A stretch of 64,000 nt of DNA. It comes from Ochotona curzoniae (taxonomy: Eukaryota > Chordata > Mammalia > Lagomorpha > Ochotonidae). Each line of letters opens with the position of its first letter. Within the stretch, counting starts at the first letter, position 1. Positions 13,690-24,463 of this stretch are shown here, in pieces. The notes beneath the pieces were generated by a model. It saw only the letters and a list, made by a program, of their open reading frames with translations. It searched no databases and had not been told where the DNA came from. The stretch is taken from the NCBI RefSeq assembly GCF_017591425.1, contig NW_024464918.1, forward strand, positions 7,252,001-7,316,000, in the 5' to 3' direction. Both the position numbers and the translations under genes were made by a program.

Positions 13690-13990
13690 AACTAAGATAC
13701 TTGGAACCAAAAGTGTTTGAGATTTGAAATATTTTTGGAATTTGGGATATTTTGCATACATGAAATACGACTGTTTGGGGAGAGGACCCGAATCTAAACA
13801 CAAAATTCATGTGTGTCAAATGTAAGTTATATACACAACTTGAAAGGAACCTTACAGAATATTTGGCATAACTTAGCTGATGAAACAAACTTTTACAGTG
13901 CTGACTTTTTCGCTGGTGGTATCATGTCGATGTTTTAAAACTTGCAGCTTTGGAGTATTTCAGGTTTTGGATTTTCAGGTTGGGGCTACT
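13690..13990 (+). mobile_element. Ancient mammalian interspersed repeat (probably DNA transposon-derived)
   Basis: AAAAGTGTTTGAGATTTG, AATTTGGGATATTTTGCATA, AGGACCCGAATCTAAACAC, AAATTCATGTGTG and the closing TTTCAGGTTTTGGATTTTCA occur in the order I remember for a widespread old mammalian repeat whose ends are rich in GGATTTTGGATT. I cannot name the family reliably; a Tigger-like non-autonomous DNA element is my guess. No open frame is preserved. Confidence 0.55.
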
Positions 13991-16053
13991 CCATCTGTGT
14001 TGTTGCCCATATTGGTGTCAGAAGCACATGGTCCAGAATGACCCAAATTAGGCACAAGCAATGGTGATGGGATCTGCCATGGGAAACCCATATTTTTCCT
14101 TTCGACTAATTCAAAAGATCTTCTCTTTGCTCTGAAGGACAGATTCCTGTCCTTCCCTTTCTCCAACACAGTACTCAATTTTGACACATAGTGTCTGTCT
14201 GTATTTCTTCAGCAGTGGCCAAAATGTAGCAATGTTGAAGGTGATGAGAGAATTAATTATGACATGCAAAGCCTACTCAGTCTTCACATATGAATGACAG
14301 GTAAACAGCATCATGTGAGAGAAAGATATTCCATATTGTCAGAAATGCTTGTTAGAGGGGTTCATTTCCCCCACTATTTGTATCATGACAGTAGTGTCGT
14401 GAGGAGCCCCTTGGCTACAAACATCTGCAGGTGCTGTCACAGGAAAAATGAGCATCTACCTTCCAGCTACAGATTAGTCCATAATGGGTAATTTTAGGCA
14501 GACATTATTTCTAAACAAGAAATTCCCTAAATGCTAATTGCCTTGAAGAGCTGTTCAGTTAAAGGGGATAAATATTTCTGCTCATTATAGGGGGTGGCAT
14601 TTACAATGGGTCCTAGTTAATGCAGGGAAACTTTATGTGCAAGGAAAAGGAAGTCAGGTCTCAAGGATCACATGATACCTCCTTCACACTGAAGTATCAG
14701 GCTGGAAATCCATGAGATGGATTTGCTCCACAAATCAGTGTATTTGCTAGTGCTCGGTGCACACGTCTGTGTGTCAACAATTGTTAAGTCTTCACTTTTC
14801 AAAATCGCCAAACCACTCTCACTGTGAGGCTAAAATTAGTCAGTCCTGATTTTACTTGCTATCATCACCAATGACTTCTCTGGATGGTGTTCAATAGAGA
14901 GGATGCAGACTGACTAGAGGGTAAACCACTGTTAGGCTCTGTAAGAAAAGAGTTCCTAACTCGTCTGGGCAAATGGCATACTGATAGCATGAATGAGAAA
15001 CAAGCAAGAACAAAATCACCCTTGGGGAGGACCTGACTGCATCATGATCTTGGAAGGCACTCAGCTAATCCTGGAGGAGCTTGTGAGCCTGGATGAACCA
15101 TCTTAACAACAACTTCTAATTGTTTTTCACATTCAACTGGCTATTTCCAGGCTGCAGAGAATAGATGAAGGTGGTTGTCATCCCTGGAGCTTTGAATCAC
15201 CCCTCACTCGGGGGGAGACATGAACATGTATCAGATAATTTTGCACATGCATGCATATGTGCAATACACATAGGTACACAACACACAAACGAAATGTGAC
15301 AAATGCTTTGAGAGAAAATGAAATGCTGTAAGGGTGAAGGAAAGGGAGACAGGACTTAGGAGACGGCAGAAGACCTCATTCAAATAGAACAACTGAAACC
15401 AGAGTTATGTAAGAACAGAACGAAGAAAATCCAAGGAGTAAGCAGTGTGCATAAAGGTGATGGTAAGGAAGAGCTCACAGCAATTTCAACCAGCAGGAAG
15501 CGAGTCAGTGCACTCGGAACCTGGAAATACGGAGAAACAGAAAGTTGGAGAACTGCGAGGGGAAAAGTGGCTGCAAGACAAGAGATCATCAGGATGCTGT
15601 TAATGACGTCAGATGAGAGAAGAAGGAGCTGCTGATTATGGTAAAAGCAATGCCTTCATGGAAGCCCTTCTAGTTTCTGGAGGAATCTTGCTGTTCCTTC
15701 TGCAGCATCCACATTCTCTTCCACTCCTGCTTTGACCAAACTACATCTTCTTTGTCTTTAAAATGATAACTCAGTAATACCACCACCACAATGGATCTTC
15801 ACAGAGATCTCCAGTATTTGTCATTTGGTTTTCCTCTTAACATGGAAGAACAGATTTTTTGGAGGCCCATTGCCTCTAGGTTTTCTCTTACTCCATCTGA
15901 GCATGTGCCTTCTGTCTTTATGACTTCAGCAAAGCACTTGTCCTAATGGTTTCATTTATAGAATTCCCATTGATCCATTTGTAGGGATGGATTTTGCCGT
16001 ATTTCATAGTATTTTCAACATTCACCCCCTTTAAATTCTTTTCATCCTTAACT
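13991..16053. other. Unique non-coding sequence with a palindrome at 15241-15264
   Basis: I see no gene. TTGCACAT (15241-15248) and ATGTGCAA (15257-15264) form an 8-bp inverted repeat around GCATGCAT. The rest is ordinary sequence. Confidence 0.5.
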
Positions 16054-16352
16054 TTAAAAATCATTTTTCTTGAAAGTCAGAGAGAGATTGATTGATCGAT
16101 TGATTCCTATAGTTTCCTTTCTTGGATGACTGCATCAGTTGGGGCTGAGCTAGGCCAGCAACAGGAATCAGAAGCTCAGCCTGGATCCCTCACGTGGGTA
16201 CCAGGGCTCTAAGCAGCCATCACCTGCTCCCTCCTTGGCTGTATTTTTGCAGAAAGTTAGAATCAGGCATGAAGCTGGAACTCTAACCCAGGCATTCTGA
16301 TACGGGATTGGCTGTCCCAAGTGGCACCTTGATCACAATGCCAAATGCCTGC
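16054..16352 (-). mobile_element. Old lagomorph tRNA-derived SINE (CSINE-like)
   Basis: Read on the plus strand it runs A/T-rich tail, TTCTTGAAAGTCAGAGAGAG, CCCTCACGTGGGTACCAGGG, then TTAGAATCAGGCATGAAGCT, TAACCCAGGCATTCTGATAC and GCCAAATGCCTGC. That is the reverse complement of an older lagomorph SINE family. It contains a GATT-type simple repeat at 16087-16104 inside the tail region. Divergence is much greater than in the young CSINEs, so this is an early insertion. Confidence 0.7.
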
Positions 16353-16899
16353 TTATTCTCCTCTTACTTTCAGGGGTCATGCAACTCTTGTTTCCTCTGT
16401 GTTATAATTTTTTTTTTGCAACTCTGCTTCGTAACTTCGTATTCTCTTTATATCTGTTAAAGTAGGGTCCTTAGAAGGCTATTCTGTGGGTCATTGCCTT
16501 ACAGAATGTAACAGAAGGCTATGTGGCTTTCTTCCTAAAAGTCTGTTCTAAAGTCACAAGGATGACAGATCTGATTTCACACAGCAGGCTTACACAGAAT
16601 CTTAGGGGGTTGGGAGAACAACATCTTGTTTCTAAAGGGCAACCTGTCGATGTGTCCCAGTGTCCCTGGCTTAGATGTTTTTCCTATACAGTTCTCTTAC
16701 GCTGATCTCTCTGAAATCACTGCAGTCATATAGTTACTTTCTTTAAAAGCAAAGCAAAACAGTCACCATAAGGTGAGGAGTCTCCAGTGTAGACATTTAG
16801 ACTCTGTTCACACAGCTCCGAGCTTCCCTTCCTTCTTAGCTGTGGTTTCTGCTCACCTACAGAAACTCTAAGTCAGCCTCACAAGTTAACTTAGCATTC

Positions 16900-17420
16900 C
16901 TCATCCCTCTTTCTCCTCTGGCAGGGCATTTTCATTTTGGAACAACGTTACACTAACGGAACAATCCAGTGAGTTCCCAGATCCCCTTAACTTCATTCCC
17001 CTAAGATGAACCTCTAGAGAAAAGCCAGACATTCACTTTGGCACACTCCTAGCAACTCAACTCCAGACACGCTCAGTTTTTCCTATCACAGGGTGGAATC
17101 CAGACCACTCTGCTGCATTCGGTATTCTTCCCTTTAAAGAATGACTATCATAACGTTGCTTAAGCACCCCTACCCCTAATCACTTACCTAAGCTTCACTT
17201 AATACCTTTTGTCTTTTCCGTTTTTCCTTTCTGCCACACATTTAACTCCCACTCAGCTTTCACACAAAACATCCTCCCAGGCTATTTGCCTATTCCATCT
17301 TGTCCCTTCACTTTCAGAGTGCATCCTTTATTCCATAATTTGGCCCTTGTTCTATATACCTCTGCTGACCTCAGTGGGCAGAGTACAGAAGCCATTAAGA
17401 CATGCATTGCCGATTAGAAA
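16900..17420 (+). mobile_element. Possible degraded LINE-2
   Basis: The segment is strongly pyrimidine-biased, with CACCCCTACCCCTAATCAC and TCCCTTCACTTTCAGAG blocks that recall the L2 3' third. No single diagnostic block is clean. It could also be unrelated CT-rich unique sequence. Confidence 0.3.
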
Positions 17421-18080
17421 GGAATCAAGTGAGCAGCCCTGAATGCAATTTCTGAAGGAGTCACACGTTTCCCCAACATTTTCCTAGTAGTGCAATTGCA
17501 CATAATCTGATCAGCCTAACAGTCAGGACCATCAGAACTTACTTTTCTTGGAGGTTCACCAGCACAAGCAACAATTTTGAAATGAACATGTGCAATTTGT
17601 CATGCCTAGTTAAAATGTTTGTTCTCCTCCAGCAAGTGCCGCGTTTGGCAAACATGTGCCACTTGTAGCTTTCGTCTAATGTGTGTTTTAGATTTTATCT
17701 GGGTTCTGAGTGAACTGGTGGATGACACATCTCCTGTAATATATTCTTCAATTAAACAGGCGGATAGAAATAGAATTTAAATATTCAGGAATAATAATTG
17801 TTGGGGAGAGGAGCCCTAAGCGATATTCCTCACTGTCTATCATATTTCTATTCTTACTTCTCAAATTTAGGGCTTATTAACATTTTTCTAATATTCCCTT
17901 CCAAGCAAGCAGAAAGGTGCATACAGAAGTGAAACTAAAGAGTACTAGAAAGTTAGGCCATGCTGAATATTTTGATATTTTTTTTTATTTCAGATGGCCA
18001 TTTCTTCTCACTTGTTGCCGTTTCTTTAGAATCAATCACATTTTGAGTGACCACAACTTGCTTACTCATAGTATTATTGA

Positions 18081-18093
18081 AAAGAAGGAAAGA
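18081..18093. repeat. 5' target-site duplication of CSINE
   Basis: AAAGAAGGAAAGA directly precedes the SINE's GGGCCC start and is repeated exactly at 18428-18440. Confidence 0.9.
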
Positions 18094-18427
18094 GGGCCCA
18101 GCGACGTAGCCTAGTGGCTATAGTCCTTGCCTTGCACGCACTGGGATCCTATAAGAGTACCAGTTCTAATTCCGGCAGCTCCACTTCCCATCCAGCTCCC
18201 TGCCTGTGGCCTGGGAAAGCAGTGGAGGACAGTCCAAAGCCTTGGAACCCTGCACCCATGTGGGAGACCCAGAAGAAGCTCTGGGTTTCTGGCTTCTGGT
18301 CAGCTCAGCTCCGGCCATTGCGGCCACCTGGGGAGTGAATCATTAGACAGAATATCTTCCTCTCTGTGTCTCCTATTCTCATATATGATTTTCCAATCAA
18401 TCAATCAATCAATCAATCTTTTTAAAT
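18094..18427 (+). mobile_element. CSINE (lagomorph C repeat), full length
   Basis: It starts GGGCCCAGCGACGTAGCC. It has the tRNA-derived A-box region (TAGCCTAGTGGC), a B-box near GGTTCTAAT-type sequence (here AGTTCTAATTCC), CCCATCCAGCTCCCTGCC, CCTGGGAAAGCAGT, TGGGAGACCCAGAAG and GGGGAGTGAATCATTAG. The usual AATAAA tail is replaced by six AATC units (18395-18418). It is flanked by an exact 13-bp target duplication, showing L1-style retroposition. Many substitutions indicate a middle-aged copy. There is no coding potential. Confidence 0.95.
18395..18418 (+). repeat. (AATC)6 microsatellite in SINE tail
   Basis: Six exact AATC units lie within the 3' tail of the CSINE, arisen by expansion of the tail. 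It is potentially polymorphic. Confidence 0.9.
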
Positions 18428-18440
18428 AAAGAAGGAAAGA
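18428..18440. repeat. 3' target-site duplication of CSINE
   Basis: Exact copy of the 13-bp AAAGAAGGAAAGA found at 18081-18093. Confidence 0.9.
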
Positions 18441-18479
18441 AAAAGAATAAAGAGCAGGCAAGAAAGAGGTAGAAATGTT

Positions 18480-18740
18480 GTAAAGTAGTAATAATACATA
18501 TTTAGTGAGTACTTGCTATAAGCTTTTACATAGATAATGAATGCTACTTTCTCTTCTTTTAATACTGAAAAAAATGCCCTTCTTGTTTCCATGAAGGTGT
18601 CTTAACAGTTCAAATTTTACAGATGAAACACAGAGGCTCAGGGATGGTAAGTCATTTTCCTCAGCTCATACAGTAAGAAGTGGTGAAGTACAGATTTGAA
18701 CTTGGCTTTCCTTTGCTTTTGCAGCTCAGCTTGTACCTCA
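18480..18740 (+). mobile_element. MIR SINE
   Basis: ATTTTACAGATGAAACACAG and AGGCTCAGGGATGGTAAG, then CATACAGTAAGAAGTGG and GATTTGAACTTGGC, match the 3' half of MIR (TTTACAGATGAGGAAACTGAGGCTCAG...GTAAGTGGCAGAGCCGGGATTTGAAC). It is a very old mammalian SINE with approximate edges. Confidence 0.8.
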
Positions 18741-21347
18741 CCATCCCAGAAGGGAAAGTGACAATATTGAATTAGTGGCAAAGCTCGATAAGGCTTTACT
18801 GGCAAGAAGTGGCTCATTCACACTAGCCCACTCTGAGCACGTATTTCCTAATGATCCCAGATTCTCTAAGGTGACAGAGTCCCATCTCCAATCACAGGTA
18901 GGCAATGAGGAAAGATTTGTCTCCCCTTTGTGTGTCCCGTACCACAAGGTGAACGTAAGGAAAAGGAATGAGGAACGAACTATAAAGCTTAGCCAGGGAC
19001 AGGAACCTCCAAGGACAAAGCTGCTGCAAAACCTCTGAAAGCATTACCAGGAATGTACCGTGAAACGCTTATGGCAACATCGCATATGTTCACACTGGTA
19101 TCATCATAGAACTGCCTGTGGACAGCACAATACGTCATGCAGCTAGGAACGAGTCACCTTAAAAATCAAAAAGGAGCACAGACCTGAGGAAGACTTATGT
19201 GACCTCCGCCTAGCGCGTCCTGGGAGCCATCGTGCTCTACTGCGTGCAACGCTAACACTGGAGGAAGTCCTTCAACTTAAGACTGTATACAACCGCCTTT
19301 TGTGGCTCCCTAGGAAGTATTATAGTTAGTGAGGTGGACAGAACATGTTGTCTTCAAGTCTCGGGCAATCCTCCAGAGCCACACACGGGGCATCTCATCT
19401 TCTGATGCCTGCTTCTGATTGGGATGAGATCCAAATACTTTCCCGCACCTGCGCTTGAAAGCCATGGCTGGGGAATTAGTTCAGTTCAGAGTCTCCTTCC
19501 AACACATGCCAAGAACCTCTGCTATTATTCCCAACTGGTCCCAGACTACACGTACTGATTTTGAAGACAATGTAGAGGCAATGATCAACCTTGTGAGTAC
19601 TGTCATGATTTTATCATGGGCATTGCTATAATTTTCCTCAAAGGAAAATTATGAGTTAAGAAGAATTAGGGTCATGCAATGAAGATGCAGGGTTGTTAGG
19701 ATGGAATTTGCAAATTCTCATGTCTAGCAGAAAAGATACGGGGATCGAATGCATGACTGACTCTGACTATGTGAAATCACATCAGCACTGAGCTGTTTTT
19801 TTTTAACCTGTACACATTCTAATAACTATGGTTAATTTTATATGTAAGGTGCACACACATACACACATACTAAGACATACAGGGCCCGCATCAGTCAGGG
19901 TTGAGTCAGACAAAGACACGAATTTCTAACTCAATCAAGGTTTCCCACATAGAGGGGAGGACCACAAATACTTGAGCCAAGCATTCCTCTATCCCCACCC
20001 CTGCCACAATGCACATGAGCTACGAGATGGAATCACAAGTGGAGCTGGAATATGACAAGGGACAAAGGCATTCCACAAAGCATCTGAATTGCATCATCCA
20101 ACACCTGGCCTTGTCACTGGTTCATTTCTGATAGTGGCATGGCGATAAGAAATCACTCACTGTCCCTTTGTCATAAAGAAAAATGCTTCCAACTTGATAG
20201 TAACCAGAATGTGGCACTCACCCTCATGACCGAGGGTGACAACATGGACAGCTACCCCTTATGGCTTCCATCTGAAGAAGCCACTGACCTTGTGCTCCGC
20301 ATGATTCTGGGACACCTGGGCTAGAGCTCAAAGGGGTGGCTGTCTGCTGGCTTAATAACAACTGCAAGGCAAGATGCTCGTTTTTTGTTTTTTTTTTTTT
20401 TAACCATGATCCTGGTTCAAGCTTTCAAACATTATATATTTCACACAAACAGATTTGTTCCCTTAAATTTTAAGAAAGCCTAGAAAGCAGAACTAGAACT
20501 CTCCTCTTTATTTCTAATTCTAGAATTCCAGACTCCACAGGAACACTTACAATTTCAATCCTTTTCCATGTGTACTATGCACTCATTGTCCTCACCTAAT
20601 AACTCAACTCATAGTCACTGAGAATTTACTACAAAGTATTTCACTACACAGTCTGTGAGATAATTCTCTACTTCCATATCCCAGATATGCATGCATTATA
20701 CTGTACAAAAGAACCTTGGATACATAAGAATATATGCATGTGCACATGTAAGATACTCTGTGTTTTAGCAATTGGTACTGTTCTATAGGGAAATAAAACA
20801 TAGGCAAAAACTGGAAAATGAGGGACCAAATATCACTAGAGATTTTTGATTCAAGACACAGTGCTTTTCTAGATAAACTAAAGGCTATTGTTCTATTATT
20901 CCAAAGACTCCATCTGTACAAGGTTGAAGCTCATAGTCCAAGCCAAAAATAACCCAGTAGGCAGTTATTGATAAGGTACAGACATAGAGAAATAGAAACC
21001 TTTGGCAGAGATGTGAGTGGTCATGAAATTTGGAGCCCTGTCTTGGGTTGGAGTGAAAAATGAAAGCCGAAGGCCTATTTTTCACTGAGTTACACATAAA
21101 CAAGAATCAATGTGGTAGCTGAAGGTCTGCCCTGCGATGGAGGGAGAGACATTTTGTGTTCAATACTGACAGTACTGGATGGAGAAGCTGGGTTTTCAGA
21201 CAGTGTTCATCTTACAGAAATATCACCACTTGAGGGTGGAAGCTCAGATCTCAGATGCAGTGGTCCTAGGAGGAGGGTATACAAAGGTGTGCTAAGAAAC
21301 AATATGCAATCAAATGCCTCTTCTCCATGTGGCCACTATCCCTCTAT
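18741..21347. other. Unique sequence; small CpG cluster near 19.06-19.45 kb
   Basis: I see no gene. Between about 19058 and 19450 CpG dinucleotides are locally denser than in the flanks (for example CGCCTAGCGCGTC near 19207), but far too few and too short for a CpG island. It may be the decayed remnant of a methylated element. A T-run lies at about 20381-20400. Confidence 0.4.
19628..19652. repeat. Perfect 11-bp hairpin with 3-nt loop
   Basis: ATAATTTTCCT (19628-19638), loop CAA, then AGGAAAATTAT (19642-19652). The stem is exact. The sequence is AT-rich and no RNA gene is implied. Confidence 0.85.
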
Positions 21348-21395
21348 TGTAATAGAAAGGAGAACTTCAAAAAGTTCCTGGAAAAGCACAATTAG
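21348..21395 (+). mobile_element. Mariner-like MITE, left-end fragment
   Basis: GAACTTCAAAAAGTTCCTGG resembles the terminal inverted repeat of a mammalian mariner-derived element (consensus in memory: ACTTCAAAAAGTTCATGG). A matching opposite-orientation end occurs after the adjacent SINE. Family name uncertain. Confidence 0.45.
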
Positions 21396-21399
21396 TAAA

Positions 21400-21670
21400 T
21401 TGAGGGTTGGCAATCTGTAGATTGGAAGACCTGCAACTCACAATGGAGTACTTGGGCTCCAATGACAGCTTGCTCCAAATTCCTGCCTTCTGTAAATGTA
21501 GACCTTTGGAAGCACCAGGTAATAACTCTAGTAGCTGTCTCTCTGGCATCCGTTTGGGAGGTCCAGATCGAGTTCCTAGTATCCAGTATTGGCCTGCCTA
21601 GCCCTGTTATTACAGGCATTTGGGAGTGCATTTAGTGGATGCAATCTCTGTGCTTCTTTGCCTCTCAAAG
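21400..21670 (+). mobile_element. Old lagomorph CSINE-like element, strongly diverged
   Basis: TTTGGGAGGTCCAGATCGAG, GTTCCTAGTATCCAG, TTGGCCTGCCTAGCCC and TTACAGGCATTTGGGAGTG correspond to GTGGGAGATCCAGATGGAG, GGCCTAGCCCTGGCTG and GGGCATTTGGGGAGTGAACC of the older lagomorph SINE. It sits between two mariner-like fragments and probably inserted into that element. Edges are approximate. Confidence 0.55.
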
Positions 21671-21815
21671 AAGAAAGTATATTTTGGTCAAATATTTTTG
21701 AAATCCATACACAGTTTTATGGAATGCACATTTTACATCAAAGTTTTGAAAACCCCTCATATACATGGACTATATTTTTTTGCCCTTCCAAATAAACTTA
21801 TCTCTGAATTCCATC
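21671..21815. mobile_element. Mariner-like MITE, right-end fragments in both orientations
   Basis: Up to about 21765 the order TTTTGAAATCCATACACAG, ATGGAATGCACATTTTAC, AAAGTTTTGAAAACCCCTCA looks like the reverse-complemented end of the element whose left end is at 21348. It is followed by a forward-looking ATTTTTTTGCCCTTCC and AAATAAACTTATCTC piece. The double orientation suggests two insertions or a rearrangement. Divergence is high. Confidence 0.4.
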
Positions 21816-22574
21816 AGCTATTAACTTCGTGGAGTTTCTATCTTGCAAATGTTGATTCACTAAATTGCTGCCTGCAGGATAAAGGGATAACACAGCCTCT
21901 TGTACCTTCTACTTACAGAAGAATTCAGGCATTTCAGGTGTTTATGGTTTTGGGGTTTGTTTTTGGGCACAGACACTGTGAAAGCCCATTATTCTTCTCT
22001 CTGTTTTGGTTCCTCTGGGTTAAAAAAATGATGGCCTGGCAGCCATAGAAGGCATGTGCACTTTCTAAGTAGGAATCATGCAGAGTCAAACATCGCTTTA
22101 CCCAAATAAAAGTTGTGCTTTCAGAATCTCAGTGGACACGTTCCTTTTTTTAGCTTAAACATTTTCTGGTCTGTATTAACAGCTTCTTTCACCAGCTTAG
22201 GCTTTCCCATTTTGCCAGCTGTGGACCCAGCCAGTATGATTTCTTTTGTGCCCTGCTTTCAACGGTCTTAGAAACAGAGCATATTCTGCCATCAATCCAT
22301 GCAGAGAAATCGCACTGACACGAATGGAGGATCTGCTAGGGAAACAACGCCAGGGCACAGCTTTATCGTATTTTAAACAAAAATGTCTGCTCTCTATTTT
22401 GTCTGTGAATAAGAAAAATACACTCAGAGCTGAGATACAGGTCAAATCAAGAAACCTGGAAACAGGAAATCCAACTTTCTTGATGTTATTTCTTTATCTG
22501 CAAACTAAAAGGGGACCGAGTCTTCTTTCAAAAATTGTAAGAATGAATCTGTGGATAATTACAAAACACTAATA
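21816..22574. other. Unique non-coding sequence
   Basis: I see no gene or repeat. The open frame running from about 21620 to 22048 starts in transposon sequence and has no domain. Confidence 0.5.
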
Positions 22575-22730
22575 CTGTTTAACATTTATTAAGTACTTAT
22601 TAAGGCTTTGTGCTAAGTATTTTTTTTTTAGAATAATGACCTTCTAGAGTATGTACTATGATTAAAGTCCTATTTCACTCTGCTGGTAGTAACTGAGCCA
22701 GGATTTGGAAGAAGGCAGTCTTATTGCAGA
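22575..22730 (+). mobile_element. MIR SINE fragment
   Basis: ACATTTATTAAGTACTTATT and GGCTTTGTGCTAAGTA match the MIR central part (ATTTATTGAGCACTTACTATGTGCCAGGCACTGTGCTAAG). Then AACTGAGCCAGGATTTGG matches its 3' part. A T-run interrupts it at about 22620. Confidence 0.7.
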
Positions 22731-24248
22731 TAGCATATTCTTAACTACTTCTCTAAACTGCCTTGGAGGAACACGTACCAAAGGATATTGTTGGTTCTGA
22801 AAAAAAAAAACATAAATGCAAGCACATGCTAAGTTGGTTTAAGAAAGGGAGCTGGTTGGAATCTAAGCATCAAAACTCCAAAAGGAACAAAGATGAGTCT
22901 TTGTGGATATTATCAGGCTCAAGAATGAAAGGACATTCAACATGTTGAATAAGCGTGGAAGAGGACAGACCTGCCATCCAGGGCAGCCAGCAGTGGTCTG
23001 TGATAGCTGCAGTGGAAAGAATGAATCCTGTCTTTTTGAGTGTTCCCATCCTTTGCCCATTCTCCAAAGGGGGAGGTTAGATCGGCTTTGCACAGAGGCC
23101 AGGAATTGATGCGAAGGAGCAGCCGCCAGTGGACAACAGGTGCTTTTGGCTCTCTGCGCTGTGTTTATCTTACTAAGGACTTCTCCAGTCAGATGGACTG
23201 TAATTACAATGACCCTGATTTTACCTCCATAACAGATATGTTGGACAGAGAAAAGGAAAAAAAATAATTTTCAAGTGATTCTTACTGTTTTACTTAGGAA
23301 TAATTAAAGTATTTAAAATATGTTTGAGAACTGGAGCTAGGAATGGAATAGTGTGTGTGTTCAGGAGAGAACGAGAGGGGCCTAAAGCTTTATCCTTCTA
23401 TCACTACATTTCTAGATTTGTTTTTGGGTGTTGTTAGCATTTTATCGTTTGCAATTATGTCAGTATTAAGTGGCAAAGTCACTTAACTACATGCAAAATG
23501 ATTCTGGCAGGAAAAAAGCAACAGTGTGTCTAAAAAGTTAGCATCTAAAATGTAAAAATGATAGTCTCCAGAAGAAGTGCTCTGTTTAGACAGGGATTGC
23601 TTTCGACCCCAGTCTTGTGTGTGAAATTTCATGTACCCTAGAATGCAGTTTAGAACTTCCAAGAACAGATGTCCCTTATCTCTTGGGAAAAATCATGTCT
23701 GCCTTGTAGCACTGTTGATCCACTAAAATAAGTCATTATAATCTATTATGTTTTAACCAAATACTTAGTAAAGTATGTCAAAGAAAAGAATGGGGGTATA
23801 GAAAGAAAACCTTGCACAGAAGAGTGTTCAGACATTGTACTGATGCTTAGTGTATTCCTTCTGGTAGGTTCAAGGAGGCTATAAACTCCAACCACCTGAA
23901 CCTCATGCTAAGGCACAAGGGTGTGTGGACCAGATGCTGAGCGGAGCATGCAGAGAAAGCATATTCAGTATCTGTTGCTTGTGCCTACTGAGTCCCCAAC
24001 CCTTTATTGAGGAATAATATATCATTTTTTCCTTATTGTCAAGCCTGAACCTACACTTGGAAGGATCTGCCTCTGCGCCACCATTTTATTCCCCTCCTTG
24101 AGCCACGTGATTGGTTTAGGAAAGGACACAACACCTGCATGGTTTCAAGTGGACTCAATCTTTGTTTTTGTTCATTAGGAGGCTTGGGGTAAGCACTGAG
24201 CTGGAGTGTGTGCTAAGCTGCCTTTAATGACTTTTGTCTGTTTGTTAT
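22731..24248. other. Unique sequence with an unassigned old-repeat-like patch near 24.05-24.2 kb
   Basis: I see no gene. Around 24050-24200, GAGCCACGTGATTGGTTTAG and following sequence recall an old mammalian repeat containing a TGATTGGTTCA-type block, but I cannot assign a family. An A-run lies at about 22800. Confidence 0.4.
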
Positions 24249-24463
24249 TCCAGTTCTAATCTAGCTTCCTATGAATGTATGCTGGGCGGCAAGAGATGGT
24301 GGTTCAAGTGCTTGGACCACCCACATGGGAGATTCAGACGGAGTTGTGGGCTTCTGATTTCAGCTTGGCTCAGCCCTGGTTATTGCGGACATGTAGGAAG
24401 TCACGCAGTCAATGGGGCAGTGCTCTCTGTCTCATATGTACTCTACCATTCAAGTAGATGTCA
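24249..24463 (+). mobile_element. Old lagomorph CSINE-like element, 5'-truncated
   Basis: TCAAGTGCTTGGACC, CCCACATGGGAGATTCAGAC, GATTTCAGCTTGGCTCAGCC and TTATTGCGGACATGTAGG correspond in order to the middle and 3' half of the lagomorph C repeat. The 5' third is poorly preserved or missing. It is an older copy with no visible target duplication. Confidence 0.7.

Noticed and set aside
19058..19450. Possible CpG island
   Set aside because: Only a handful of CpGs over 400 bp and GC near average, so island criteria are not met.
24050..24200. Possible old transposon with TGATTGGTTTAG block
   Set aside because: It looks familiar, but I could not place it in a named family or find ends.
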